In this document: positions 24,301 through 32,317 of the stretch, piece after piece
How positions within the stretch are numbered: position 1 is the stretch's first letter
Layout of the letters: every line of letters begins with the position of its first letter
Assembly: GCA_040751775.1 (NCBI GenBank)
Contig: JBFMGD010000029.1
Span: forward strand, 1 to 35,552
Direction of reading: 5' to 3'
From: JBFMGD01 sp040751775
GTDB taxonomy: Bacteria > Bacillota > Dethiobacteria > DTU022
Length of the DNA stretch: 35,552 nucleotides
Position numbers and translations under genes: made by a program
The notes under the pieces: generated by a model
What the model saw: only the letters and a program-made list of their open reading frames with translations
What the model was told of the DNA's origin: nothing
The model's database searches: none

Positions 24301-24567
24301 TTAAAACCTTGTCAGCCCCTGTCCCCACAGCTGCAGGGTAAACTCGACGACCATTTTCATGATCCAGCCGCCGAAAATCATCACCGCCAGCAGCACGGCG
24401 ATAATCTTGGGCACGAAAGCCAGAGTCGGCTCCTGGATCTGGGTGGTGGCTTGCAGGATACTGACCGTGAGGCCCACCAGCAATCCGGATCCGAGTATGG
24501 GCGCCACCATGATCAAGATGATCATGATCGCTTCACGCACCACCGTAAGCGCACCGTCCGGAGTCAT
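24301..24567 (-). CDS. fliQ: Flagellar export gate protein FliQ
   Basis: This small two-helix export-gate subunit of 88 residues has the REAIMIILIMVAPILGSGLL and SILQATTQIQEPTLAFVPKI patterns, close to the usual 89. The ATG at 24567 is 9 nt after AGAAGG; a TTG at 24576 in frame touches the ribosome-binding site and is unlikely. The fliP stop is 16 nt upstream. Confidence 0.97.
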   Translation of the reverse strand: MTPDGALTVVREAIMIILIMVAPILGSGLLVGLTVSILQATTQIQEPTLAFVPKIIAVLLAVMIFGGWIMKMVVEFTLQLWGQGLTRF

Positions 24568-24583
24568 TAGAATCAACCTTCTT

Positions 24584-25360
24584 TCAGATAAAACTTTCCA
24601 GCAAAGATTTTACCAGCAGGTGCCAGCCGTCCACCAGGATAAAGAGCAATATTTTAAACGGCATGGATACGATCACCGGCGGCAGCATAAACATACCCAT
24701 GGACATTAAAGTGCTCGCTATCACCATATCGATAATCAGAAAGGGCACAAACAGCATGAACCCCATCTGAAAAGCGGTTTTCAGTTCACTGATTACAAAA
24801 GAGGGAACCAAAACATGCAGGGGAATGTCATCCCTGGTTTCGGGAGCCTGCATCCCGGCGATATCGACAAACAGGGCCAAGTCCTTTTCCCGGGTATGAT
24901 AGAACATGAATTCCCGCAGCGGCGCTTCCCCCAGGGCGAAGGCCTCCTCCTGCGTGATCTCTCCCTCCAGGTAGGGCTGGATCGCCGTTTCATTGACCCG
25001 GGCGAAAGTAGGCTGCATCACGAAATAGGTCAGGAAAAGGGCCAGGCCGATCAGAATCTGGTTGGGCGGAATCTGCTGGGTAGCCATGGCGTTGCGGGCA
25101 AAAGAAAGCACCACCACGATCCGGGTAAAGGAGGTCATCAGCACCACAAATGCCGGCGCCAAAGTCAGAAGCGCCATAATCAGCAGCAGCTGCAAGAAAC
25201 CGACAAGGCTTTCCGGATCGTCTTCGCCGCCGCCGAAGCGCAGCTCGAACTGAGGCACCTGGACAGGTTGAGCGTGCGCGGTTCCACTCGAGCAGAGAGC
25301 GAGAATGATCATGACGATCAGGCAAACGAGCACACCATTGCGTAACAGCCGGGACATCAT
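24584..25360 (-). CDS. fliP: Flagellar export gate protein FliP
   Basis: This 258-residue export-gate core protein begins with a signal-like hydrophobic segment and an AHAQP boundary around residues 28-32, as in many FliP proteins. The family blocks VLSFARNAMATQQIPPNQIL, LFLTYFVMQPTF and the C-terminal membrane region with DMVIASTLMSMGMFMLPPV are present. The ATG at 25360 overlaps the fliO stop (ATGA); a second in-frame ATG is at 25357. Confidence 0.97.
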   Translation of the reverse strand: MMSRLLRNGVLVCLIVMIILALCSSGTAHAQPVQVPQFELRFGGGEDDPESLVGFLQLLLIMALLTLAPAFVVLMTSFTRIVVVLSFARNAMATQQIPPNQILIGLALFLTYFVMQPTFARVNETAIQPYLEGEITQEEAFALGEAPLREFMFYHTREKDLALFVDIAGMQAPETRDDIPLHVLVPSFVISELKTAFQMGFMLFVPFLIIDMVIASTLMSMGMFMLPPVIVSMPFKILLFILVDGWHLLVKSLLESFI

Positions 25361-25743
25361 TTTTCGCCTCCTTCCCGATCTGATCCGGGCGGAGAGTTGC
25401 CCCTTAAACCCTGAAAGATCCGGGCAAATGAACCCTGCAGGGGAAGACAGCCGCCGCTTTCTCGCTCCGCCGCGGCGGGCAAGTTGTCGAGATCCACTTT
25501 TTTGAGGAGCGAAATCCGTCCCTGCGCCACGCCGACCAGCAGCACTTCCCCGCCCACTTTAACCAGAACGAGGGCGCTGCCGTTTTTGTGGTCCAGCGGC
25601 ACTCTTTCAAGCACCTTCAGATAACCTTTGCTCAAACCGGGGTAGACCGCCCGCAAACCATAGCGCAGGGCCAGGTAGGAGCCGAGAGCGATTATAATTA
25701 AGAAGCCGAACATCTGAAAAATATAACGATATTCCGCCAACAA
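25357..25743 (-). CDS. fliO: Flagellar biosynthetic protein FliO
   Basis: A 128-residue bitopic membrane protein with one N-terminal membrane helix (about residues 8-28) and a cytoplasmic FliO domain (LKVLERVPLDHKNGSALVLV, VGGEVLLVGVAQGRISLLKK). FliO helps assemble the FliP ring. The start is TTG at 25743, with GAGGG in the preceding gene's end. A second TTG at 25740 is equally possible. Position directly before fliP supports the call. Confidence 0.9.
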   Translation of the reverse strand: MLAEYRYIFQMFGFLIIIALGSYLALRYGLRAVYPGLSKGYLKVLERVPLDHKNGSALVLVKVGGEVLLVGVAQGRISLLKKVDLDNLPAAAERESGGCLPLQGSFARIFQGLRGNSPPGSDREGGEK

Positions 25744-25745
25744 TA

Positions 25746-26195
25746 CTATCCCTCTTTCCCCGGGTTTTGCCCGTCGGAAGACGCGTCGCCGTCCACCAGG
25801 GCGGTTACCCGTACACCAAAACGTTCGTTGATAACCACCACTTCACCGTGGGCAAAAGGCGCCTCGTTGACCAGAATCAATACCCTCTCATCGGCCACCC
25901 GCTGCAGCTTCAACTTGGACCCCTGCTTCAGGTTAATCAGATCCCGCACCGGCAGGGTAATCTTCCCCAACTCGGTGCTTAACCGCAGCGTCACACCGTA
26001 AAACTGCGGCGCGACTCCCTTGCCGGCAGGCGCAGGCGCCGGGTCGGGCAGCGGCGGGAACTCCACTTTCCGCACCACCGGCCGATCAAAAATTTTTCCT
26101 GTACCCGGCAACTCTTTCACCGGTCCCGGTGACTCCCACCCGGCTGTACGATTTCGTTCTTCTGTCCAGTCTCGTTCCATAACCGCTTCTCCCAT
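25746..26195 (-). CDS. FliN/SpoA-domain protein, third FliN-like copy
   Basis: This 149-residue protein has a C-terminal SpoA domain (about residues 68-135: VTLRLSTELGKITLPVRDL, GEVVVINERFGVRV) and a long Pro-rich N-terminal extension. It lies between fliL and fliO, where Bacillus has fliM-fliY, while the fliM-fliN-fliY set is 12 kb downstream in this cluster. It may be an alternative C-ring or export-dock subunit. A second ATG at 26180 follows GGGAGAAG at a good spacing and could be the true start, trimming five residues. Not a pseudogene by its appearance. Confidence 0.85.
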   Translation of the reverse strand: MGEAVMERDWTEERNRTAGWESPGPVKELPGTGKIFDRPVVRKVEFPPLPDPAPAPAGKGVAPQFYGVTLRLSTELGKITLPVRDLINLKQGSKLKLQRVADERVLILVNEAPFAHGEVVVINERFGVRVTALVDGDASSDGQNPGKEG

Positions 26196-26212
26196 GATCT
26201 CTTTGTTCTAAT

Positions 26213-26722
26213 CTACTGAATGATAAATTCGACAAAATAAAGCGATGTAATCCGGCCATTCTGCAGCACCTCGTTCAGCATGGTTATCAGTTCCTGCTGC
26301 AGCGCCTCCATGCCGCCGGGTTCATCGAGGTCGGCGACGGTCTTGCTGCGCATGAATGTTATGATCAGCGAACGCAACTCGGGCTGACGCTCTTCAATTT
26401 CCTTCTCCAGCGGGCGGTCGTTAAAACCAAGGTATATATGCATGCGCAGAAAACGCCTGGCGCCCTCATCCGCCAGATTTACCTGGAACTCTTTCAGTGC
26501 GAACATATAGCGGGGTGGGGTCTCCGCAGCCGCTTCAAGGCCTTGTTCCGGCGCCGGAAACGGCAGCCCGCCCCCGAAAAAGTGAACCCCGGCCAGTGCC
26601 GCCAGAATCAGCAACGGTATTAGAGCCACCCACACCCGGGAGAAAGGTTTCCTCTTTTTTTTCTCTTTCTGCTTGCTTCTCGTCACCGGTGTAATATTAT
26701 CCTGATACTCCCTCTCTTCCAA
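26213..26722 (-). CDS. fliL: Flagellar basal body-associated protein FliL
   Basis: This 169-residue bitopic membrane protein has a basic N-terminus, a membrane helix at about residues 31-49 and an external FliL domain (RYMFALKEFQVNLADEGARR, FLRMHIYLGFNDRPLEKEIE, SLYFVEFIIQ at the end). FliL associates with the stator and supports torque. The start is TTG at 26722. It follows motB by 38 bp. Confidence 0.94.
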   Translation of the reverse strand: MEEREYQDNITPVTRSKQKEKKKRKPFSRVWVALIPLLILAALAGVHFFGGGLPFPAPEQGLEAAAETPPRYMFALKEFQVNLADEGARRFLRMHIYLGFNDRPLEKEIEERQPELRSLIITFMRSKTVADLDEPGGMEALQQELITMLNEVLQNGRITSLYFVEFIIQ

Positions 26723-26760
26723 GCTTCCCCAGTCCCCCCAAACTCAAATAAGTAAATCGA

Positions 26761-27522
26761 TTAAAGCGAAATAACAATCGTAACGCGGCGATTCCTGGCC
26801 CGCCCCTCCGGGGTATCATTGGATTGCAGCGGTTGATACTCCCCGTATCCCGTTGCCGTAAAACGCTGTGGTTCCAATCCCTGTGTTTCCACCAGGTAGC
26901 GGGTTACCCGTACGGAGCGCATCACTGAAAGTTCCCAGTTGCTGGGGAATTCCGGTGAACTGATCGGCAGATTGCAGGTATGGCCTTCAATGATCACCGG
27001 CTCATCCAGCCGGCGGAACAGGTCTGAAAGCTGATCCAGCACCTGGCGCGCTTCGTCCCGCAAATCCGCCCGGGCCCGTTCAAAAAAGATATAGTCGGGC
27101 ATCTCCATGACAATACCCCGCTCCTCCAGGCGCAGCTCAACCGCCCCTTCCAGGCCGGTTTCTCCTAAAAAAGAGCGTACTTCCGTTAAAACTTCTTCGA
27201 TCCTTTGGACCCGTTCCAGGTTAGCCGTCTCCGTAAAAAAACCCTGGTCAAAGGAACGCTCCGTCTCCGAGCCTTCGGTCGGCGAAGGGCTCTGATCCAT
27301 AATCCCGGTGTAACCGAGAAAGGAGGTCTGGATTGAAACGATAATTTTCTGGAAACGCTCGACATCGATGATCGATATGGAATAGAGCAGGATAAAAAAG
27401 GTCAGCAGCAGCGTCACCATGTCCGAAAAGGTGGTCATCCAGTGCGGGCTGCCCTCCTCGGTATTCACTTTTTTCCGGCGCGGCGCGTTTTCATGGGGTC
27501 CGTACGGCGACTGCTTATACAT
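26761..27522 (-). CDS. motB: Stator protein MotB
   Basis: This 253-residue stator subunit anchors to peptidoglycan. A membrane helix at about 31-53 contains the essential ion-binding Asp34 (TFSDMVTLLLTFF); a plug-linker follows and an OmpA-like domain runs at about 130-250 (FPSNWELSVMRSVRVTRYL, RARNRRVTIVISL). The peptidoglycan-binding loop reads EGHTCNLPI, so the usual Asp of GHTDN is Cys183. The ATG at 27522 has GGAGGTGA upstream and overlaps the motA stop by 8 nt. Confidence 0.96.
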   Translation of the reverse strand: MYKQSPYGPHENAPRRKKVNTEEGSPHWMTTFSDMVTLLLTFFILLYSISIIDVERFQKIIVSIQTSFLGYTGIMDQSPSPTEGSETERSFDQGFFTETANLERVQRIEEVLTEVRSFLGETGLEGAVELRLEERGIVMEMPDYIFFERARADLRDEARQVLDQLSDLFRRLDEPVIIEGHTCNLPISSPEFPSNWELSVMRSVRVTRYLVETQGLEPQRFTATGYGEYQPLQSNDTPEGRARNRRVTIVISL

Positions 27523-28336
27523 CGACCATCACCTCCTCCGGCTCTTCCAGGTCGCGCTTCTTCTCCGCCTCTAAAAGCCGCCTTTCCGCCGGGGAGAAGT
27601 AGGCCTTCATCTGTTCCTGCAGCAGGCGCGGGTTGACCCCGCTTTGCAGCGCTAGCAGCGCCTCGATCACGATCTCCTTCATCCGCACCTCGTTGCCGCT
27701 GTAGATGGCCAGCTTGCCGGCGATCGGAATAAAGACCAGGTTGGCCAGGAGCACCCCGTAAAAGGTGGTCAACAAAGCTACCGCCATGCCCGCGCCGATC
27801 GCGCCGGGATCATCGAGCTGCACCAACATCATCACCAGGCCGATCAGCGTGCCGATCATCCCGAAAGCCGGGGCCAGCGCCCCCCAGGTGCGGTAAAGAC
27901 CCTGTCCCAGCTCGTGGCGCGCCTCCAGCGCCCGCAGTTCACCGTTTAAAATATGGCGGATCGCCTCCGGTTCAAAACCGTCGATCACCATCTGCAGGCC
28001 GTTGCGCAAAAACTGGTCGTCAATATTTTCCAGCTCATCCTCCAGGACCAACAACCCTTCGCGGCGGGCCTTCTGGGCCAGCGCGACAAATTGCCGGTTC
28101 AGATCCAGGATGCTGTCTTCGCGCTGCACAAACACCTGCCGGGTAACCTGGAAAACCGCCTTGATTTCACCCATCCGGAAGTTGACCATCAGGGCGCCGA
28201 AAGAACCACCCAGGGTGATCAACAGACCGGAAGGATTCCAAAATGCCGCGAGGTCGCCCTGCAGCATGATCCCTGCCAGGACCAGGCCGAAACCCAGTGC
28301 AATGCCTACTACGGTCATCGTGTCAAACTTGCGCAT
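27515..28336 (-). CDS. motA: Stator protein MotA
   Basis: This 273-residue four-helix stator subunit forms the ion channel with MotB. Membrane pairs are near residues 6-50 and 145-205; WGALAPAFGMIGTLIGLVMM and the cytoplasmic stretch with EALLALQSGVNPRLLQEQMK are typical. AAAAGGGG precedes the ATG. It follows flgE across a 71-bp gap that contains a stable hairpin, and the usual flbD gene is not present there. Confidence 0.96.
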   Translation of the reverse strand: MRKFDTMTVVGIALGFGLVLAGIMLQGDLAAFWNPSGLLITLGGSFGALMVNFRMGEIKAVFQVTRQVFVQREDSILDLNRQFVALAQKARREGLLVLEDELENIDDQFLRNGLQMVIDGFEPEAIRHILNGELRALEARHELGQGLYRTWGALAPAFGMIGTLIGLVMMLVQLDDPGAIGAGMAVALLTTFYGVLLANLVFIPIAGKLAIYSGNEVRMKEIVIEALLALQSGVNPRLLQEQMKAYFSPAERRLLEAEKKRDLEEPEEVMVDV

Positions 28337-28358
28337 CCGGCTCTACCCCTTTTAATCG

Positions 28359-28387
28359 GCCGGAGAGGGCGCCGCGCCCCCTCCGGC
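28359..28387. repeat. Strong GC-rich hairpin between flgE and motA
   Basis: GCCGGAG followed by GGGCG pairs with the complementary arm ending CTCCGGC: about 13 pairs with one A-C mismatch and a 3-nt loop. On the transcribed (minus) strand it lies between flgE and motA, about 10 nt before the motA ribosome-binding site, with no U-run after it. It is more likely a processing, stability or attenuation element that lets flgE and motAB levels differ than a full terminator. Confidence 0.6.
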
Positions 28388-28407
28388 TTTAGCGTAACCA
28401 CGTCTTA

Positions 28408-29913
28408 CTACCGCTTCATATTGATTACTTCGACCAGGATCTCGTCGGAGGTGGTCACCACCCTGGTATTGGCCTGAAACGCGCGGCTGGTGGTGATCAG
28501 CTCGGTAAACTCAAAGGAAAGATCGGCGTTGGACATCTCCAGCGCGGAAGACTGGATCAAGCCCCGGCCTTCGGAACCGGGCAAACCCGTCCTCGCCAGC
28601 CCGGAGTTGGCTGTCATCTTGTAAAGATTGGCGCCTTCCTTACTCAAGCCCTCGGGGTTGGTAAAGAAAGCGATAGCGATCTGCCCCAGGCTTTCCACCA
28701 TTCCGTTGGTGTAGATGCCGGTAACCTCTCCGGTCCGGCCGATCGAGAAGGAGACCAACTCCCCGGTGGGGAAACCGTCCTGTTCCCGGATCAGCAGGCT
28801 GTTCAGACCGGCCAGCTGGGTGGCGCTGGAAAAATCGGGGGACATCTGTATCGGTTCGGCGCCCGGCGGCGCGTAAGTCAGGTTATTGATCGTTGACAGG
28901 GCCGTATTTAAAGCGCCGTGGGTGGTAAACACCAGCTCCCCGCTGCCGATGGAGCCGCCTCCCAGGAATGCTTCATAAGACCAGGTGTTCTGCGCCGTGG
29001 GTGTAAACTGGAAATCAACGGTATAACGCCGGCCCAATGAATCGAAGACGAAGTACTCGTAAGAGTGTGTATCGGACGCCGTGACCCCGGGCTCATAGGC
29101 CTGCAGCTCGCTCAAGCCGTGATCAACGGCGCCGGTTAAACCCGCGCCGTTAAAAGCCAGCCCCGAGCTTTCCACGGCCGGGTCAAAGCTGATCTCGAAA
29201 ACACCGCTGTCACCCGTAATTGTTACTGTAGCGGCGCCGTAGATCGACTCCAGGGCGGCCAGGATCGCGGCGGCATCGGCGTCAAACGCTAACGTTGCCG
29301 CGGTCGTCCCATCGCTTAGGGTGTAGTCGCCGCCGTCCGCCCCGCCCAGATCGAGTCGCATCACCTCGCCGGTCGGATCCACCCAGGCGCGGGTATCAAG
29401 GTTGCCGGCAAAGCCGATCTGTGTGGTAGCTTTAGCAATCGACTTTTCACCCAAAGGGATATGGAGGGGGGCCAGTTCACCGGTAACACCTGCCTCCGCA
29501 TTCACGTAACCCATCAGTTTGAGACCGTTGACGTTGACCAGCTCGCCGTTGGAGTCGCGCCCGAAGGAGCCGTCGCGGGTATAGTACTCTTCGCGGCCGT
29601 CTGAAACCACGAAATAGCCGGCACCTTCAATGGCCAGGTCCGTCTCCCGGTCGGTGTTCTGAATGGAACCCTGGAAGTGATTGGCGAGGATACCGGAGAT
29701 GCGCATCCCCATTCCCACCTGGGAGGGGTTGATCCCGCCGCGCAACAGCGGGGCGGTAGCGCCCTGGATGGTTTGGCTGAGCAGATCTGCAAAGCGGGCT
29801 TGTGATTTCTTGAAAGCCACCGTGTTGACGTTGGCGATGTTGTTACCGACTACGTCCAGCTTGATCTGGTGCCCCCGCAGTCCGGAGACCGCGGTACTTA
29901 AAGATCGGATCAT
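28408..29913 (-). CDS. flgE: Flagellar hook protein FlgE
   Basis: This 501-residue hook subunit has the N-terminal rod/hook signature (VVGNNIANVNTVAFKKSQAR), DLAIEGAGYFVVSDG with EEYYTRDGSFGRDSNGELV, a large variable middle (about 150-390) for the hook surface and a C-terminal D0 helix (LEMSNADLSFEFTELITTSR then AFQANTRVVTTSDEI). The length suits a Gram-positive hook. The ATG at 29913 follows AAGGAGG at 11 nt; an ATG at 29923 is out of frame. Confidence 0.95.
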   Translation of the reverse strand: MIRSLSTAVSGLRGHQIKLDVVGNNIANVNTVAFKKSQARFADLLSQTIQGATAPLLRGGINPSQVGMGMRISGILANHFQGSIQNTDRETDLAIEGAGYFVVSDGREEYYTRDGSFGRDSNGELVNVNGLKLMGYVNAEAGVTGELAPLHIPLGEKSIAKATTQIGFAGNLDTRAWVDPTGEVMRLDLGGADGGDYTLSDGTTAATLAFDADAAAILAALESIYGAATVTITGDSGVFEISFDPAVESSGLAFNGAGLTGAVDHGLSELQAYEPGVTASDTHSYEYFVFDSLGRRYTVDFQFTPTAQNTWSYEAFLGGGSIGSGELVFTTHGALNTALSTINNLTYAPPGAEPIQMSPDFSSATQLAGLNSLLIREQDGFPTGELVSFSIGRTGEVTGIYTNGMVESLGQIAIAFFTNPEGLSKEGANLYKMTANSGLARTGLPGSEGRGLIQSSALEMSNADLSFEFTELITTSRAFQANTRVVTTSDEILVEVINMKR

Positions 29914-29984
29914 CTGTGATCATACCTCCTTCAGCTTTAAATCAACTGCAGCGCGGCAGCCCTGCTTCAATCTATCCGCAGAAC

Positions 29985-30012
29985 AAGGCTTCCTCCAAGG
30001 AGGTCCGGCCTT
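29985..30012. repeat. Two-part hairpin between the TIGR02530 gene and flgE
   Basis: AAGGC/GCCTT form an outer stem (29985-29989 with 30008-30012) and CCTCC/GGAGG (29992-29996 with 29999-30003) an inner stem with a 2-nt loop. On the minus strand the hairpin begins at the stop codon of the TIGR02530-type gene and is followed by TGTTCTG, a poor U-run. The CCTCC arm could also pair with ribosome-binding sequences. A partial terminator or mRNA-stability element is likely. Confidence 0.5.
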
Positions 30013-30409
30013 ACTTTACAATTACCGCGCTGTCGATACCGGTAAATATTTGTTCCCTCTCTGTTGCCCCATCCACGGCGGTGATAATGGTCCGGTTGGT
30101 TACACTGGCCAACAGGGCGATTTCTCCGTAGAGGAGCAAAGAGGAACGGGCTCCTTTGGCCTTTGCTTTATCCATCGCTTCCCCAATTTTGTGCAGGTCT
30201 TCTTCATGCAGCTCGATGTTGCGGCTTTCCATTCGCTCGCGGGCATGGGCCGAGAAAACCAGCTCCCGGCGCTGGACCTGCGCCTGGTCCAAAACCTGGT
30301 GGAATGAAACCGGGCCGTTTTCTTTGGCAACCGGTTTGCGGGCCGCGCCGCTTTCCGGCTGTCGTGTCGGCGCGGCGGGATGCAGCCTCGGAACCACTCT
30401 CTCCACCAT
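30011..30409 (-). CDS. TIGR02530-type flagellar operon protein
   Basis: A 132-residue protein with a family-like core FSAHARERMESRNIELHEED and SVTNRTIITAVDGATEREQI then FTGIDSAVIV at the end. This matches my memory of the TIGR02530 flagellar operon family found between flgD and flgE in Firmicutes. Function unknown; it is small, soluble and probably cytoplasmic. The ATG at 30409 lies 3 nt after the flgD stop. Confidence 0.85.
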   Translation of the reverse strand: MVERVVPRLHPAAPTRQPESGAARKPVAKENGPVSFHQVLDQAQVQRRELVFSAHARERMESRNIELHEEDLHKIGEAMDKAKAKGARSSLLLYGEIALLASVTNRTIITAVDGATEREQIFTGIDSAVIVK

Positions 30410-30412
30410 TAT

Positions 30413-30856
30413 TTAATCGTCTCCTTCCCCGCCCGCGCTTCCATCACCGACCCGGACAATGGCGCTGAGCGGATAATCAAGCCCCTGCACAGTGATATAA
30501 GGCGTAGAACCGCTGTAAAAAACCGCCGAAACAGTTCCGAAGACGGTAGAACCGTCCGAGCCAACTACTGTTACCTGCCGATTAAGCAGGTTCAATGCAT
30601 TGAACTGCTCTTGAGCCTTACTTTGATTTTCCACGGTCTGCTGCAGCTTCACCACCTGCTCCAGCAGCGTAAACAGGGTCAGTTGGGTAATCAACTCACC
30701 GGTATCCTGGCTGCCGGACATCGGGTCCTGGTAGCGCAGCTGGGTTACCAACAGCTGCAGAAACAGATTGGTGCCCATCTCTTGAACCGGCCGGCTCTGG
30801 GCCGATGCGGTTGTCGATCCGCCGGTCGCAGTAACTCCGCTTATACTGTCGATGAT
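30413..30856 (-). CDS. flgD: Flagellar hook assembly (capping) protein FlgD, possible ATC start
   Basis: FlgD scaffolds hook growth. The N-terminal domain has GTNLFLQLLVTQLRYQDPM, ELITQLTLFTLLEQVVKLQ, and a short C-terminal part with TVFGTVSAVFYS and YPLSAIVRVGD. I use ATC at 30856 because AAAGGAGG (30871-30864) stands 7 nt upstream, right after the fliK stop, and no ATG, GTG or TTG follows in frame until the Met of EMGTNLF, which would cut off 30 residues. The alternative is an ATG in frame within fliK at 30892, without a ribosome-binding site. With the ATC start the protein has 147 residues. Confidence 0.85.
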   Translation of the reverse strand: MIDSISGVTATGGSTTASAQSRPVQEMGTNLFLQLLVTQLRYQDPMSGSQDTGELITQLTLFTLLEQVVKLQQTVENQSKAQEQFNALNLLNRQVTVVGSDGSTVFGTVSAVFYSGSTPYITVQGLDYPLSAIVRVGDGSAGGEGDD

Positions 30857-30863
30857 CTGAGAG

Positions 30864-30871
30864 CCTCCTTT
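30864..30871 (-). promoter_or_regulatory. Consensus ribosome-binding site for flgD
   Basis: AAAGGAGG immediately follows the fliK stop codon on the minus strand. At the ideal 7-nt spacing the next codon in the flgD frame is ATC (followed by another ATC), not an NTG codon. Confidence 0.8.
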
Positions 30872-32243
30872 ACGCCCAGTAATCAATCGCATGAGCGCCG
30901 TAATCGAAACCGGGCGGCGGTTGCGGCTCCGTGCCGCGCGCCGGGTTGACCGCAGCGAATCCACCGGGCTGCCGCCACTGATAGCAATCACTACCGGCGC
31001 CGAAACGTCCGGTACCCTGGTCCTCGCGTCCGGCAGTGAACAGGTCCAACTGCTCAAGCTGCAGGTTGCACTGCTCAAAGCGCTGCCGCAGCTCACCGAT
31101 ATTCCCCTGCAAGATCTCTCTTACCGCCGGCAGTTCCGTAATAATCACCGCGCTGAGCTTCCCCTGCCGGGAAAAGACACGGATGGTTATCTCGCCAAAC
31201 TCCGGCGGGTGCAGCTGCAGGCGCATCTCCGGAGGTTTATGGCCCGACTCCCGGAAATAGAGCAGGCGGCCCTCGATCTGCTGAAAAATACTCTTCTTGA
31301 CACCGGCCGCTTCCGGTCCGGCTGACGCCGCGGGCGCAACCGCCGCTATTTCCGTTACCGGCACTGTTGCCGCTGCCGCGGGATCAACGGTGATCGTTCC
31401 GGCTTGAGACGCTGCGCTGTCAGCCTGCGCCCGCGCGGGCACTGCAACGTGATGCGGTGCGGCAACAACGGACCGGGCCGCTTTCGTTTCACCGTTATTT
31501 CTGAGCGATTGTTCTTCCGGCATCTGCAAAACCGGAACCGGCTCCGCGGCCCCGCGGGATTCATGACGGAGCGCGTCGCTCACCGGATCAAGATCAAGGG
31601 GCGCGGGTGAAACCCGTGCCGTCCGGGGCTCTTCCGGATGCGGACCGGCGCTCGCCGGCCTGGAAACCGTCGCGGCCGGGATTGAAGCGCTAGCGGCGGC
31701 AGCTTCGGGTGCTTCACCGGCTTGATTCACTCCGAAAGAAACGGTGCACTCCGGCCCGAGATCTTTTCCTTCCGGATGCGGAGCAGCCGTGCCGTCAGCT
31801 GTGCTATTTCCCGTACCGGCCGGTATTGCTCCCATGAATGCTGCTTCCGGTGACAGCAGCGGCGGTACGGCACCGGTCCGACCCGGTTCGCCGGCAGTTG
31901 TTTCCGGCAGCTGTGCGCCCGGCGCGGCGCCGCCCTGATAGAGCAGGATTGTTGCCGCAGATTCTTCTTCCGGCACCGGCGGCTGCTCTGCCTCCGGCGA
32001 CCCGGATAACCACGGGAACAGTATGTTGTAAAAGAAAGCGGGCAGATCCGCCGGCTCAAGCGCGCCGGTGATCAACATACCGTTTGCCTCATCCGGCGGC
32101 AAAGCGCCCGGCCCGGCCCGGCATTCCGCAAGCAAGCCGGCCAGAACAGCGGCAAATTCACCTGAGCCCTCGCTTTCCGGCGCATGGGCGGACGGGGCAA
32201 GCAGTTGGCTTTGCTGTTCAATCATTACCTGGTCAATTTTCAA
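30870..32243 (-). CDS. fliK: Flagellar hook-length control protein FliK
   Basis: This 457-residue molecular ruler has a long low-complexity Ala/Pro/Glu-rich middle (about 20-330), as FliK proteins do, and a C-terminal Flg_hook domain (MRLQLHPPEFGEITIRVFSR, QGKLSAVIITELPAVREIL, LQLEQLDLFT). It controls hook length and FlhB switching. The TTG at 32243 follows AGGAGGTGATAAA; a start at 32273 would add 10 residues upstream of that ribosome-binding site. After the Flg_hook domain a Gln/Gly/Pro tail runs to the stop at 30870. Confidence 0.92.
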   Translation of the reverse strand: MKIDQVMIEQQSQLLAPSAHAPESEGSGEFAAVLAGLLAECRAGPGALPPDEANGMLITGALEPADLPAFFYNILFPWLSGSPEAEQPPVPEEESAATILLYQGGAAPGAQLPETTAGEPGRTGAVPPLLSPEAAFMGAIPAGTGNSTADGTAAPHPEGKDLGPECTVSFGVNQAGEAPEAAAASASIPAATVSRPASAGPHPEEPRTARVSPAPLDLDPVSDALRHESRGAAEPVPVLQMPEEQSLRNNGETKAARSVVAAPHHVAVPARAQADSAASQAGTITVDPAAAATVPVTEIAAVAPAASAGPEAAGVKKSIFQQIEGRLLYFRESGHKPPEMRLQLHPPEFGEITIRVFSRQGKLSAVIITELPAVREILQGNIGELRQRFEQCNLQLEQLDLFTAGREDQGTGRFGAGSDCYQWRQPGGFAAVNPARGTEPQPPPGFDYGAHAIDYWA

Positions 32244-32276
32244 TTTATCACCTCCTTTCACTGCATTTTTCAAGGT

Positions 32277-32316
32277 ACGGTTTCACCGGGGTTTACCGGT
32301 AAAACCGTCACCCCGG
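32277..32316. repeat. Overlapping alternative hairpins in the fliJ-fliK gap
   Basis: Hairpin A: ACGGTTT (32277-32283) pairs with AAACCGT (32302-32308), with an inner ACCGG/CCGGT stem and a 6-nt loop. Hairpin B: CCGGGGT (32286-32292) pairs with ACCCCGG (32310-32316). They share bases, so only one can form at a time. On the minus strand both lie between the fliJ stop and the fliK ribosome-binding site. No U-run is seen. Confidence 0.5.
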
Positions 32317-32317
32317 G

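Noticed and set aside
31300..32060. Plus-strand and other-frame long ORFs across the fliK middle region
   Set aside because: The region is GC-rich Ala/Pro coding sequence, which leaves other frames open; only the fliK frame has a ribosome-binding site and a recognised C-terminal domain.
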